A DNA stretch of 64,000 nt from Terriglobia bacterium (lineage in GTDB: Bacteria; Acidobacteriota; Terriglobia; Bryobacterales; Bryobacteraceae): positions 84,877 to 148,876 of the forward strand of contig JAIQEX010000002.1 in assembly GCA_020073615.1 (NCBI GenBank), given 5' to 3'. Made by a program: the position numbers and the translations under genes. Below, one piece after another: positions 32,815 to 42,310 of this stretch (within the stretch, counting starts at the first letter, position 1; the number at the start of each line of letters is the position of its first letter). The notes under the pieces were generated by a model. The model was not told the DNA's origin, searched no databases, and saw only the letters and a list, made by a program, of their open reading frames with translations.

Positions 32815-33879
32815 ATGGCGGACCGGTCCGGAAAAACCGAGCAACCCACGCAGCGGCGGGTGGACAAGGCGCGCAAGGACGGCCAGTTTCCGGCGGCGAA
32901 AGAATTGGTTTCGGCTCTTCAGTTCATGGTATTTCTGGCGCTCCTGGGGGCGGGAGGCGCGCGCTGGTTTGCCCAGTTCCGCGCCACCACCCGCTCGCTT
33001 TTCGCGCTGGCATTTGCGCGCGAGATAGGTGTGCGCGATCTGCAGCACGTGGCCTGGCAGCTCTGCTGGCAGAACTTTCTGCCGCTCGCGCTGTGCGGAC
33101 TAGCCGTGACATTGGCCACGCTGGGCTTTCGCCTCGCGACCACGCGTTTCGGTGTGAGCCTCAAGAAGCTGGCGCCGGACCCGGCGCGTTTCAGTCCCCT
33201 GGCGAAACTCCGGGAACTCCCCAAGCAGAATCTGCCGGCATTGTTCCAGGCGGCGATCCTGCTGCCGCTGTTCCTGTGGGCCGTTTATGCCATAGCGCGG
33301 GACAAACTGGAAGCCTTCCTGTCGCTCCCTCTCGAAAGCGTGGAGAGCGGCTGCGGTTTCATCGGGAGCTCCCTGATGGAGCTGTTCTGGAAAGCCGCCG
33401 TGGTCTTCCTGGTATTCGGTGCGGTGGACCTGTTTCGCCAGATGAGCCGCTACAAGCGGGATCTGCGCATGAGCAAACAGGACATCAAGGAAGAGATGAA
33501 GGAGCTGGAAGGCAATCCGCAGATGAAGGCGCGGATTCGCCGGCTGCAACGCGACCACGCACGGCGCCAGATGATGAAGGAAGTGCCCAAGGCGACCGCG
33601 GTGGTGGTCAACCCCACGCACTTCGCCGTCGCCATCCGCTATCAGGTGGACAGCATGGCGGCGCCGCTGGTGGTTGCCAAGGGCAAGAACTACCTGGCGC
33701 TGCGCATTCGCCAGAAGGCGATGGAGCACCAGGTTCCCATCATCGAAAACCCGCCCCTGGCCCAGTCCCTGTACAAGTCCGTGGAAGTCGGACAGGAGAT
33801 CCCGCCGCACCTGTATCGCGCGGTGGCCGAGATCCTGGCCTACATTTTCAAACTCATGAATGGGAGACTGCCAGGTTAG
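32815..33879 (+). CDS. flhB: Flagellar export switch protein FlhB
   Basis: A 354-residue protein with four membrane helices and a cytoplasmic domain. The self-cleavage site NPTHFAVAI is at about residue 264; cleavage between Asn and Pro lets FliK switch export specificity. The opening KTEQPTQRRVDKARKDGQFP and the linker DIKEEMKELEGNPQMKARIR are typical. Full length. Confidence 0.96.
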   Translation: MADRSGKTEQPTQRRVDKARKDGQFPAAKELVSALQFMVFLALLGAGGARWFAQFRATTRSLFALAFAREIGVRDLQHVAWQLCWQNFLPLALCGLAVTLATLGFRLATTRFGVSLKKLAPDPARFSPLAKLRELPKQNLPALFQAAILLPLFLWAVYAIARDKLEAFLSLPLESVESGCGFIGSSLMELFWKAAVVFLVFGAVDLFRQMSRYKRDLRMSKQDIKEEMKELEGNPQMKARIRRLQRDHARRQMMKEVPKATAVVVNPTHFAVAIRYQVDSMAAPLVVAKGKNYLALRIRQKAMEHQVPIIENPPLAQSLYKSVEVGQEIPPHLYRAVAEILAYIFKLMNGRLPG

Positions 33880-33883
33880 AACC

Positions 33884-35977
33884 ATGACCCCCGCCAGAGC
33901 GATAGCCGCCCCGGTCCCGATCGCGCGTCCGGGCTGGATGAAGTCGATTCCGACAAGCCTGCTGAGCCAGATGGCCGTGCCCATTGCGGTGCTGGCGATC
34001 GTGGTCGCCCTCATCACCCCGCTGCCGGGCTTCGTGCTGGACCTGCTCATCGTCACCGACATCCTGCTGTCGGTCACCGTGTTGATGGTCTCGCTGTACC
34101 TGGTGCGTCCGGTGGAGTTCACCACCTTTCCCACCACGCTGCTGCTATTGACGCTGTTCCGGCTGGCCCTGAACATCTCGTCCTCCCGGCTGATCCTGCT
34201 GAATGGAAACACGGGGACAACGGCGGCGGGCGAAGTGATCGGCGCCTTCGGCAGCTTCGTGGTGGGAGGGAATTACATTATCGGGGCGGTGATCTTCCTG
34301 GTGCTGATCGCCATCCAATATGTGGTCATCAACCACGGCGCGGTGCGCATTTCGGAGGTCACGGCGCGGTTCACCCTGGACGCTCTGCCGGGCAAGCAGA
34401 TGTCCATCGACTCGGACCTCAACGGCGGGCTGATCGATGAGACCGAGGCCAAGCGCCGCCGCAAGCAGCTTTCGACGGAGGCCGAATTCTACGGCGCCAT
34501 GGACGGCGCCTCGCGGTTCACACAGCGCGACGCGGTGGCCAGTATCCTCATCACGGCGATCAACATTATCGCGGGATTTCTGATCGGGGTGCTGCAGCAC
34601 GGCATGGATTTTCGCAGGGCGCTGGAGACCTACACCGTTCTGACCATCGGCGACGGCCTGGTCACGGTGATCCCCGCCCTGATGATCTCCATCTCCGGCG
34701 GCCTGATCGTCACCCGCGCCAGCTCCGACGCGCGCCTGGGAGCGGAGTTTCACCGCCAGATCCTGACCAACTCGCAGCCGCTGCTGCTGGCGGGGGGCGT
34801 CCTGGTGGTGATGGCGGCGATTCCGGGTATGCCCAAGCTCCCGTTCCTGCTGCTGGGCGGCGGCGCGGGAGTGGCCGGCTGGAAACTGCGGCAGAAGGAA
34901 ACACGGCAAGAGGCGGCGGTGCCGGCGGAGCAAAAACCGGCGGCGGCGAAAGATAATCTGGAGTCGCTGCTGCGCGTCGAGCCGCTGGCCATAGAGGTTG
35001 GTCTGGGACTCGTCGGGCTGGTGGAAGGGGGACAGAATTCGGCGCTCCTGCAGCGCATTGCCGGCATCCGGCGCCAGCTTGCCGGCGACCTCGGCTACCT
35101 GCTTCCGCCGGTGCGGGTCACCGACAATCTGTCGCTCCGCAGCCGCGAGTACATGATCTCTTTGAAGGGCGTCGAGATCGCACGCTACGAGCTGCCGCAG
35201 GGGTGCGAGCTGGCCATCGCCACCGGACCGGGCGCGGGCGCTCTCGAAGGCCAGCCGACGCGCGAGCCGGCCTTCGGCATGAACGCGCTGTGGATTCCCA
35301 GCGAACGCGCGCAGAAGGCGCGCAACTCGGGCTACACAGTGGTGGACGGCGTCAGCGTGCTGGGCACGCACCTCTCGGAGCTGATCCGGCGCCACGCGCA
35401 CGAGTTGTTCTCGCGCCAGGACGCCAAGCACCTGCTGGACCGCGTGAGCGTGGAGAACCCCAAGGTGGTGGAGGATCTGGTGCCCAAACTCCTGCCGCTG
35501 GCCACCGTGCAGAGAGTGCTGCAGAACCTGCTGCGCGAGCGCGTTTCCATTCGCGACGCAGTATCGATCCTGGAGGCTCTGGGCGAGGCCGCCGGCGCCA
35601 CCAGGAACCCGGTCCTGTTGACTGAATACGTACGCCAGTCCTTGCGGCGGACGGTGGTGAAGCCGTACCTGAACCGCGCCGGCGAGTTGCCCGCGTGGTT
35701 CCTCGATCCGGCCATCGAGCAGGCCGTCGAAGCGGCCGCCGAGCATGGCGAGCAAAACAGCCACCTGACGCTCGCCCCGCAAGCGATCCGCGATATTCTG
35801 AACCGCGTCTCCAGCCGGATGGCGTCGCCCGAGACTCCGGTGGTGGCGATCACCTCCTCGGCAGCGCGCTATTTTCTGCGTCAGATCGCGGAGCCGGCGC
35901 TGCCCAACCTGTTCTTCCTGGCGCACAACGAAGTGCCCTCGGGGCTGCGGGTGCAATCGCTGGGGAACATTCAGTGA
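33884..35977 (+). CDS. flhA: Flagellar export ring protein FlhA
   Basis: A 697-residue protein with eight membrane helices in its first 330 residues and a large cytoplasmic domain that forms the nonameric docking ring. ATG 33884 starts four bases after flhB. The conserved FHIPEP-region block (LDALPGKQMSIDSDLNGGLID) is at about residue 165. C-terminal stretches LSELIRRHAHELFSRQD and APQAIRDILNRV are intact. Confidence 0.97.
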   Translation: MTPARAIAAPVPIARPGWMKSIPTSLLSQMAVPIAVLAIVVALITPLPGFVLDLLIVTDILLSVTVLMVSLYLVRPVEFTTFPTTLLLLTLFRLALNISSSRLILLNGNTGTTAAGEVIGAFGSFVVGGNYIIGAVIFLVLIAIQYVVINHGAVRISEVTARFTLDALPGKQMSIDSDLNGGLIDETEAKRRRKQLSTEAEFYGAMDGASRFTQRDAVASILITAINIIAGFLIGVLQHGMDFRRALETYTVLTIGDGLVTVIPALMISISGGLIVTRASSDARLGAEFHRQILTNSQPLLLAGGVLVVMAAIPGMPKLPFLLLGGGAGVAGWKLRQKETRQEAAVPAEQKPAAAKDNLESLLRVEPLAIEVGLGLVGLVEGGQNSALLQRIAGIRRQLAGDLGYLLPPVRVTDNLSLRSREYMISLKGVEIARYELPQGCELAIATGPGAGALEGQPTREPAFGMNALWIPSERAQKARNSGYTVVDGVSVLGTHLSELIRRHAHELFSRQDAKHLLDRVSVENPKVVEDLVPKLLPLATVQRVLQNLLRERVSIRDAVSILEALGEAAGATRNPVLLTEYVRQSLRRTVVKPYLNRAGELPAWFLDPAIEQAVEAAAEHGEQNSHLTLAPQAIRDILNRVSSRMASPETPVVAITSSAARYFLRQIAEPALPNLFFLAHNEVPSGLRVQSLGNIQ

Positions 35978-36067
35978 GCGCGGTCTACAGAAAAACGGCG
36001 CACCTGACGATAGATCACACGTGATCGAAAACGCCGGAGCGCGCGTGAAAAGCAAGAACGGAAGCCG

Positions 36068-37231
36068 ATGAAGATCAAATCCTATTATTCCCGCACGGTG
36101 GAAGACGCCATGGCCAGGGCGCGACAGGAGCTTGGGCCAGAGGCCATGCTGCTGAACACCCGCAAGGCGCCCCCGGAAGCCCGCCATCTGGGCGAGTACG
36201 AAGTGGTCTTCGCCACCGGCATCTCCGCCCTGGAAGCGGTGGACGATCTCCCGGCGGCGCCCCCGCCGCCATCCCCGCCGGCCCCGCGGTCCGGCGGCGA
36301 TGTGCTGTCGACCAAAGTCGCTGAGCTGAAGAAGGAACTCGAAGGCATGCGCCGAGCGCTCACACAAACGGTATTGGCGCCATCGCGATGGGCCGGCGCT
36401 TCGCCGGACGCGACCGACGCCTACGGGCTGCTGACCGCCAGCGGGATCGGCCCCGAACTGGCCCAGGAGATTGTGCACGGTGCGGAATCGCGCGCCATCA
36501 ATCCCGGCATGCCGCCAGCGCAGGCGGCGGGCGGGGATGCAGCCGTTTTCGAACGCGCGCTGCTCCAGGAACTGGAATCCCGTTTTACGGTCCAGCCCTC
36601 GCTCGGAAAGAGTGAGTCGCACCCCGCGATTGTCGCTCTGGTAGGGCCCCCGGGGGCCGGCAAAACCACCACCCTGGTCAAGCTGGCGGTGAACTACGGC
36701 CTCGCCGGCAGGCGCCCCGTCATGCTGCTCTCGATGGATACCTACCGCATCGCGGCTGCGGAACAGTTACGCTCCTACGCGGCCATCCTGGGCGTAGGAT
36801 TCCAGGTACTGGAAACGCCTACCGCCCTGGCGCAGGCGATCGAGGAGAACCGCGGCAAGGAGCTGATCTTCATCGACACACCTGGACTGGGCCACGGCGA
36901 CATGGACCACGGCTCGAGCCTGGCGCAGTTTCTTTCCACGAGAAGCGACATCGATACGCAACTGGTCTTGCCGGCCTCCATGAAACCGGCCGATCTATCC
37001 CGGGTCGTGGAGAGTTTCGAGCGATTCCGGCCGCAGCGGCTGCTGTTTACCAAGCTCGATGAGACGTCCTCGTTCGGACCCCTGTTCAACGAGGCGGTGC
37101 GCACCGGCAAACCATTGTCCTTCTTCACCACCGGGCAGCGCATTCCGGAGGATCTGGAGGCGGCCAGCCGGAGCCGCCTGGTCGCGCTGGTCCTCGACGG
37201 GCATGGAGCGCAAGCGGCATTCGCGGCATGA
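36068..37231 (+). CDS. flhF: Flagellar SRP-like GTPase FlhF
   Basis: A 387-residue GTPase that sets flagellar position and number in many polar-flagellate species. The B domain opens MKIKSYYSRTVEDAMARARQELGPEAM, then a proline-rich linker follows. The NG domain has Walker A GPPGAGKTTT near residue 198, MDTYRIAAAEQLR near 225, the switch IDTPGLG near 270 and TKLDE near 328. The usual partner FlhG is not encoded in this window. It lies 90 bases after flhA and before the sigma-28 gene. Confidence 0.94.
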   Translation: MKIKSYYSRTVEDAMARARQELGPEAMLLNTRKAPPEARHLGEYEVVFATGISALEAVDDLPAAPPPPSPPAPRSGGDVLSTKVAELKKELEGMRRALTQTVLAPSRWAGASPDATDAYGLLTASGIGPELAQEIVHGAESRAINPGMPPAQAAGGDAAVFERALLQELESRFTVQPSLGKSESHPAIVALVGPPGAGKTTTLVKLAVNYGLAGRRPVMLLSMDTYRIAAAEQLRSYAAILGVGFQVLETPTALAQAIEENRGKELIFIDTPGLGHGDMDHGSSLAQFLSTRSDIDTQLVLPASMKPADLSRVVESFERFRPQRLLFTKLDETSSFGPLFNEAVRTGKPLSFFTTGQRIPEDLEAASRSRLVALVLDGHGAQAAFAA

Positions 37232-37258
37232 GGGTGAGCAGATGATGGGCGGAAGTGT

Positions 37259-38014
37259 ATGCATTCACATGCGGGGTCTGAAGTGATCGGCCAAGAGGAA
37301 CGCGAGCGGCTCATTCTGGAGCATCTGCCGCAGGTGCGCCTGATCGCGCGCCGGATCCAGGAGCGGCTGCCGGACAACATCAGCCTGGACGACCTGGTGT
37401 CCACGGGCGTTATCGGTTTGATTTCCGCCATCGACAACTTCGACCCGAGCCATAACGTCAAGCTGAAAACCTATGCGGAGTACAAGATCCGCGGCGCCAT
37501 TCTCGACAGCCTGCGGGGCCTGGACTGGGCGCCGCGTCAGAAACGGCGCATGGCCAAGCAGATCGAAGCGGCGATTGCCGTCGCGGAACAAAAGCTCCAG
37601 CGCTGGCCCACCGAGGAGGAAATCGCCGCGCAACTGGAGATCTCGATCGAAGAGTATCACGAATGGCTGGTGGAAATTCGCGGGCTGAACATCGCCAGCC
37701 TGGATTTCGTCACCAGTGAGCAGGGAAAGGACCTGCTGCATTACCTTCCCGACGACGGCGAGAATCTCCCCTCGACCCTGCTGGAGCGGTCGGAGCTGGA
37801 GCGGTTGCTGGCGGAGGGGATCGATCAGATTCCCGAAATGGAGCGCACCGTGCTGGGCCTGTATTATCGCGAGGAACTGACTCTACGCGAGATCGCCCAG
37901 GTGGTCAACCTCCATGAATCGCGGATTTCGCAACTGAAGTCGCAAGCCGTTTTGCGGCTGCGCAGCCGTCTGACGGGGCAATGGCCCGCATCGCGAGGCG
38001 TGGTAATGGCATGA
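37259..38014 (+). CDS. fliA: Flagellar RNA polymerase sigma-28 factor FliA
   Basis: A 251-residue sigma factor that transcribes late flagellar genes. Region 2 is recognisable in DDLVSTGVIGLISAIDNFDPS and YAEYKIRGAILDSLRGLDW. Region 3 follows, and region 4 has REELTLREIAQVVNLHESRISQ near the end. The start has a GGCGGAAG ribosome site. Its end overlaps the next gene by four bases. No FlgM-like antagonist was recognised in the window. Confidence 0.94.
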   Translation: MHSHAGSEVIGQEERERLILEHLPQVRLIARRIQERLPDNISLDDLVSTGVIGLISAIDNFDPSHNVKLKTYAEYKIRGAILDSLRGLDWAPRQKRRMAKQIEAAIAVAEQKLQRWPTEEEIAAQLEISIEEYHEWLVEIRGLNIASLDFVTSEQGKDLLHYLPDDGENLPSTLLERSELERLLAEGIDQIPEMERTVLGLYYREELTLREIAQVVNLHESRISQLKSQAVLRLRSRLTGQWPASRGVVMA

Positions 38015-38919
38015 GCACGGACGAAAAGACGGCGCCGACGCGGCTGGATGCCGTGGAGAATGCACGGCGGCTGCTCGATGAATGGGTGCAAGCCCTGGCG
38101 CAGGTGCTTGAGTCCATGACCGACCAGAAGCCGGAGGTGCGCTGGCAGGCTGCTCCGGAACCTCTCGCCGCCGAGGGGACCGGACCCGAGGCGGAGCTCC
38201 TGTGGTGGAAGCAGCCCTTCCCCGTCTCTCCAGGCGCGATCGCCTGGGTGGCGGCGCCGCACGCCACCTGGGAATATGCCGGGAGGCTGACGCTGCACGC
38301 GGCCGGTCTCGAAGAGGTTGAGGCGGGCGAGGCCAAAAACACGTGGTTTGAGATTCTGGCCCAGTCGCTGGCCGCCATGGCGCGCTCCATCGGCGCCATT
38401 CTGGGGAAGGAGGTCACATGCGGGCCCGGCGTCGAGCAGGCGCCCGACATGGACGCGCCGCAGCGGGCCTCCATTTCCTTGACCTTCGCCGAGAAGCCGG
38501 ATATGGCGCCGCTCGTGATCGCCCTCAGCCCCGATCTAGTGGCCCTGATATCCGCGCCCGGAGCCGAGCCTGCCCCGCAGCCTGACAGTGCGGAAAAAAC
38601 CGAGCCGCGCGCCGGCGCCAGCGGGCGTGCGGAGGCCGGCGCGAATTCCACCTCTCAGTCGCGCACCATGGATCTGCTGCTGGACGTCGATCTGCCGGTC
38701 AGCATTTCGTTCGGAAAGGCGCAACTTCTCATGAAGGACGTCTTGAAGCTGACCACCGGGTCCATCATCGAACTGAACCGCGGAATCAACGAGCCCGTCG
38801 AGGTGCTGGTCAATCACTCCTTGATTGCGCGCGGGGAGGTCGTGGTGGTCGATGGGAATTACGGCGTGCGCATTCAAGAGATCGCCAACCGGCAGGACCT
38901 TTTACGGAGTCTCCCATGA
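38011..38919 (+). CDS. Long FliN-type protein with C-terminal SpoA domain
   Basis: A 302-residue protein. Residues 1-195 form a mixed alpha/beta domain with no clear family motif, except a helix pair (WFEILAQSLAAMARSIG) that loosely recalls FliM/FliY middle domains. A linker rich in Glu, Pro and Ala follows. The last 75 residues are a SpoA/FliN domain (LLLDVDLPVSISFGKAQL, ending GNYGVRIQEI). It is therefore a second C-ring-type protein in the locus, distinct from the 81-residue FliN. It may be a FliY-like or FliM-like switch component; no FliM or FliG is present in the window. The start overlaps fliA. Confidence 0.8.
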   Translation: MSTDEKTAPTRLDAVENARRLLDEWVQALAQVLESMTDQKPEVRWQAAPEPLAAEGTGPEAELLWWKQPFPVSPGAIAWVAAPHATWEYAGRLTLHAAGLEEVEAGEAKNTWFEILAQSLAAMARSIGAILGKEVTCGPGVEQAPDMDAPQRASISLTFAEKPDMAPLVIALSPDLVALISAPGAEPAPQPDSAEKTEPRAGASGRAEAGANSTSQSRTMDLLLDVDLPVSISFGKAQLLMKDVLKLTTGSIIELNRGINEPVEVLVNHSLIARGEVVVVDGNYGVRIQEIANRQDLLRSLP

Positions 38920-39311
38920 CCCAGCTTGTACTTGCTTTTGTGCTGATCTCGGCCGCCGCATTAGCCGCGGGCGCGGCGAGCGTCTGTTTTCTGTTCCGCG
39001 CGCGGGCCGCGAGCCACATCGCCGTGGCGCGCGCCGCAGCCATCCAAAAGGAATGCCGGGCCGCGCTCAAGCTGCTGCGCGAAGAACTCGACGCCGTCAC
39101 TGCGCAACTGCGCGAGTTGCAGCAACAGCCTCCCTTGATGGTGGCCCCCTCTGCTCCCCGGCCGGGCTTCAATCTCACCAGCCGCTCGCAGGCGTTGCGC
39201 ATGCACCGCCGGGGCGACGCCCCGGATCAGATCGCAGCGGCACTGGAGCTCCCGCTCCAGGAAGTCGATCTCCTGCTCAAGGTCCATCGCATCGTTCTCA
39301 GCAATATCTGA
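38916..39311 (+). CDS. DUF2802-like flagellum-associated membrane protein
   Basis: A 131-residue protein with one N-terminal membrane helix (4-25), a coiled-coil segment (about 40-70), and a C-terminal helix-turn-helix-like stretch: SRSQALRMHRRGDAPDQIAAALELPLQEVDLLLKVH. The last part matches the DUF2802 pattern found beside flagellar or chemotaxis genes in other phyla. The function is unknown. Its start overlaps the preceding gene by four bases, which makes it the last gene of the rightward flagellar arm. Confidence 0.75.
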   Translation: MTQLVLAFVLISAAALAAGAASVCFLFRARAASHIAVARAAAIQKECRAALKLLREELDAVTAQLRELQQQPPLMVAPSAPRPGFNLTSRSQALRMHRRGDAPDQIAAALELPLQEVDLLLKVHRIVLSNI

Positions 39312-39345
39312 CGGCAGGCCCGCATAAGCGTTATGCTTGACGGAC

Positions 39346-40194
39346 ATGGGTACCAGCGTCGAGATCGAAGGCGTCACGCTGCATCTGGCCCACCCGGATG
39401 AGCTTGCGGTGCAGTGGGTCGGGCAGGACGAGATCATGCGGCAATTGCTGGCGGCGTGGATGGTGGTGAACGATCAGGATCTGCCCATGAATCCGCGGCT
39501 GCTGGGCAAACCGGGCGTGGGCAAAACCACCCTGGCCTACGCCGCGGGCAAGCGCATGGGCCGCGACGTTTATATCCTGCAGGCGACCATGGACACGCGC
39601 CCGGAAGATCTGCTGATTACGCCGGTAATCGAAGCGGCGGGCAGCCTGCGTTATGTGGCCTCGCCGCTGGCGACCGCCATGGTGCGCGGCGGCATCGCCA
39701 TCCTGGACGAGGGCAACCGCATGAGCGAAAAGAGCTGGGCCAGCCTGGCTCCGCTGCTCGACAACCGGCGCTACGTGGAATCGATCGTGGCCGGCATCAA
39801 GATCAAGGCCCACCCCAACTTCCGGCTGGTGGCCACCATGAACGACGACGCCTCCACCTTCGAGCTGCCCGAGTACATCCATTCCCGCCTGCAGCCCCAG
39901 ATTCTGCTCGACTTTCCCGAGCGCGACGAAGAGTATCACATCCTGAAGGAGAACCTCCCCTTCGCCGAAGAGCGGATTTTGAATTACGTCACCGATTTTC
40001 TCCAGATGGCGCACGCCGCCGACGAGCGATACACGGTGCGCGACGGCATTAACGTCGCCCGCTTCGCCATCAAGCTGAAGAGCCTCGCGACCCAGCGGAC
40101 CCACGAAACCGAGGCGCTGGAAATCGCCGTCATGCAAATACTGGGAGAAGAGGCGTTGCGCTATGCCCGGAGAGATCGACCTTCCGCTTCCTGA
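39346..40194 (+). CDS. MoxR-family AAA+ ATPase
   Basis: A 282-residue ATPase. Walker A GKPGVGKTT lies near residue 50, Walker B GGIAILDEGNRM near 120, sensor I VATMNDD near 165, and an Arg-finger region follows PEYIHSRLQPQ. MoxR proteins usually act as chaperones that activate partner proteins by remodelling or metal insertion, often with a von Willebrand A protein. No vWA gene is nearby; instead the gene overlaps by 32 bases a large unknown protein, its likely client. It follows the flagellar arm but shows no flagellar link. Confidence 0.88.
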   Translation: MGTSVEIEGVTLHLAHPDELAVQWVGQDEIMRQLLAAWMVVNDQDLPMNPRLLGKPGVGKTTLAYAAGKRMGRDVYILQATMDTRPEDLLITPVIEAAGSLRYVASPLATAMVRGGIAILDEGNRMSEKSWASLAPLLDNRRYVESIVAGIKIKAHPNFRLVATMNDDASTFELPEYIHSRLQPQILLDFPERDEEYHILKENLPFAEERILNYVTDFLQMAHAADERYTVRDGINVARFAIKLKSLATQRTHETEALEIAVMQILGEEALRYARRDRPSAS

Positions 40195-41998
40195 TCCGGG
40201 AAGCCTGAAGCGCGGACGATTCACTTACTTTCCGGTGGTGCCGGGCCGGCTGGAATTCGCCATCGAGGTGCGGCAGGCGATTCTGCGCGACCGGCCGCAC
40301 GTGATCGCGCTGGAACTGCCGGCCACGCTCCGCGAGGCGTGGGTGCGCGCAGTGATGCGCCTGCCCGAAATGTCGCTGGTCTTTTACCCCGACGAGACCG
40401 CGGGCGAGGACCAGGCTGTCTATGTACCCATAGAGCCGGCCGACCCGTTTACCGAGGCCATCCGCAGCGGCCTCGAGACCGGCGCGGAAATCGTATTTGC
40501 CGATCCCGATGCCGGCCCGCGCCCGCACCTGAAGGATGCCTACCCCGACTCCTACGCCATACGCCACATCGGCCTGGCGCGCTACATCGAGGCCTATCGC
40601 GTCTACCCGCAGCCGCGCTCGGAGCAGATCGCCCGCCACGCCGCCGGCATCGCCTGGAAGCTGCAAGGCGCCAATCCCCTGGCGAACGTGCTGGTAGTGG
40701 TCTCGCTCAACCTCCTCGACCCGGTGCTGGACGCCATGGAGGAGCCCCAGGCGCAACCCATGGCCCGCGTGCGCCGCGAGGGGATCGAGCTGTTGAACGC
40801 GCATCCGGAATCGTTGGCCGAGATCTGCGCCGAGTACCCACAACTGCAATGGCGCTACGAGACGTTCCGCCCGCTCATGACGGACTGGCGGCTCATTGAC
40901 CGGCGGCATGCGCAACTGGCCGTCTTCCGCGAGGCCGAAAAAGAGTATGAGGCTACGACCGGTGAGACCGTCGCTCACTGGCAACGCCGCCTGCTGGCGC
41001 GCTACACACGCAATCTCGCCCTGGCGGGAAACGAACTCTCCGCCGGCCTCTTCGATGTGACGTTGGCGGCGCGCGGCGTGGTCGACGACAATTACGCCTG
41101 GGATGTGTGGGAGGTGGGCGGCCGCTACCCGCCGCAAACGACGGCCTCGAACCTGCTGACGGTGCGCATTTCCGGCGATGAAGTGTGGATGGATACGCGC
41201 CGGATTCGCTTGCGCCGCCGGCTGCCCAGCACCAAGCGGCGTCTCCGTCCTTTTGGACTGAAGCCCCGTAAGAAAGAAAAGTTCCCCGGCGAATGGGCGC
41301 GCCAGTTGAACGGCCAGGGCATCTGCTCCTACCCGCCCGAAGATCTCGTGATCGAGGACTACGGCCGCTTCCTCAAGAGCAAGGGCAAGAGCCTTCTCTC
41401 CGAAGAGAGGGTACGCATCGAGCCGTTCACCACTTCCATCCTGGACGGCATCGACCTGCGCGAAACCATTCGCAAGTGGTACGAGGGCCGTATCTACGTG
41501 CGCCAGTTCCAGAAGATCCATGGCGAGGTCGGCTCCGTAGTGGTGATCTTCGACGAGGACCGCGACAACCGCTACTCCTACATGACCACCTGGCTGGGTG
41601 AGAACCAGAACGAATCGGACATGGCGTTCTACTCCACTTTTCCATTCGACAACCTGGTGGGGCCGGGCATCGGGCGCGCCGAATACGGCGGCCTCCTGAT
41701 GAGCCTTCCGCCGCGGCGCATGTACGACGTCTGGCAGGATGCCGATTACGAGTTCGCGGAATCGAAATCGGAACGGCTGCTGCTGGCGGCGCTGGACTAC
41801 TCGATCCACCGCTACGTAGTCTACGTGGCGGCCAAACCTCCGCGTTCGATTTTCAAGACCATCGCCTCGCGCGTGTCGCGCACGATCATCTATATCCCCA
41901 TCGGCCAGCTCTCGCCGGTCTCGCTGAAAAAGATCCGCGTGGTCCACGTGCTGGACGGCTACGACAAGCGCGAGATCGCCAAGGAGTACCTGTGGTGA
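40163..41998 (+). CDS. Unknown 611-residue partner of the MoxR ATPase
   Basis: I do not recognise a named family. The first 180 residues have a pattern (RPHVIALELPATLREAW, then VPIEPADPFTEAIRSGLETGAEIVFADPD). It recalls the TraB/EreA-ChaN-like fold and the DUF5682 proteins found beside MoxR and vWA genes, where an early acidic strand and a later D-x-D turn define the site. The middle is helical, and a basic linker near residue 355 (LRRRLPSTKRRLRPFGLKPRKK) separates it from a second alpha/beta domain. That second domain contains GSVVVIFDEDRDNRYSYMTTWLG and RYVVYVAAKPP. There is no signal peptide or membrane helix, so it should be cytosolic. The start overlaps moxR by 32 bases, which argues for a paired function. 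The fold comparison is an inference. Confidence 0.75.
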   Translation: MPGEIDLPLPDPGSLKRGRFTYFPVVPGRLEFAIEVRQAILRDRPHVIALELPATLREAWVRAVMRLPEMSLVFYPDETAGEDQAVYVPIEPADPFTEAIRSGLETGAEIVFADPDAGPRPHLKDAYPDSYAIRHIGLARYIEAYRVYPQPRSEQIARHAAGIAWKLQGANPLANVLVVVSLNLLDPVLDAMEEPQAQPMARVRREGIELLNAHPESLAEICAEYPQLQWRYETFRPLMTDWRLIDRRHAQLAVFREAEKEYEATTGETVAHWQRRLLARYTRNLALAGNELSAGLFDVTLAARGVVDDNYAWDVWEVGGRYPPQTTASNLLTVRISGDEVWMDTRRIRLRRRLPSTKRRLRPFGLKPRKKEKFPGEWARQLNGQGICSYPPEDLVIEDYGRFLKSKGKSLLSEERVRIEPFTTSILDGIDLRETIRKWYEGRIYVRQFQKIHGEVGSVVVIFDEDRDNRYSYMTTWLGENQNESDMAFYSTFPFDNLVGPGIGRAEYGGLLMSLPPRRMYDVWQDADYEFAESKSERLLLAALDYSIHRYVVYVAAKPPRSIFKTIASRVSRTIIYIPIGQLSPVSLKKIRVVHVLDGYDKREIAKEYLW

Positions 41999-42116
41999 GG
42001 GTGCGGCCGCCGTTAGTTGCGATGGATCGTGTAGTTCCATTCGCCGTGCGGTGATCCAGCCCGGCAGGTCACTGTCAAGCCCTTGGCCGTCGATCAGCCG
42101 CACCACCGTCTCGTCA

Positions 42117-42203
42117 GACGAATTGGAGCGAGCCATCTATCAATGGCTGGCGGCCTGGAACAACGAACCACGACCGTTCGTCTGGAAGGCCAGATCAAAT
42201 TGA
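42117..42203 (+). pseudogene. Remnant of an IS630-type transposase C-terminus
   Basis: A 28-residue in-frame stretch, ending at TGA 42201-42203, reads DELERAIYQWLAAWNNEPRPF followed by VWKA. This is the end of the DDE domain in IS630-family transposases (helix, then W-N-x-x-P-x-PFVW). No other part of a transposase is recognisable nearby. The rest of 42000-42310, a gap between convergent genes, holds nothing else I can identify. Confidence 0.55.
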
Positions 42204-42310
42204 TGAAGCCGGAGCTTGAAGCATTGCGCATGCGAGCCCGGGTTTTTCTGTCGGCAGAGTCGCAGGGAAAGGCACTGGAGACCGCCGGCGAATCGAGCGG
42301 GCCGGGTCGC

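Noticed and set aside
35975..36025. A 16-residue frame between flhA and flhF
   Set aside because: Too short, without ribosome site or conservation evidence.
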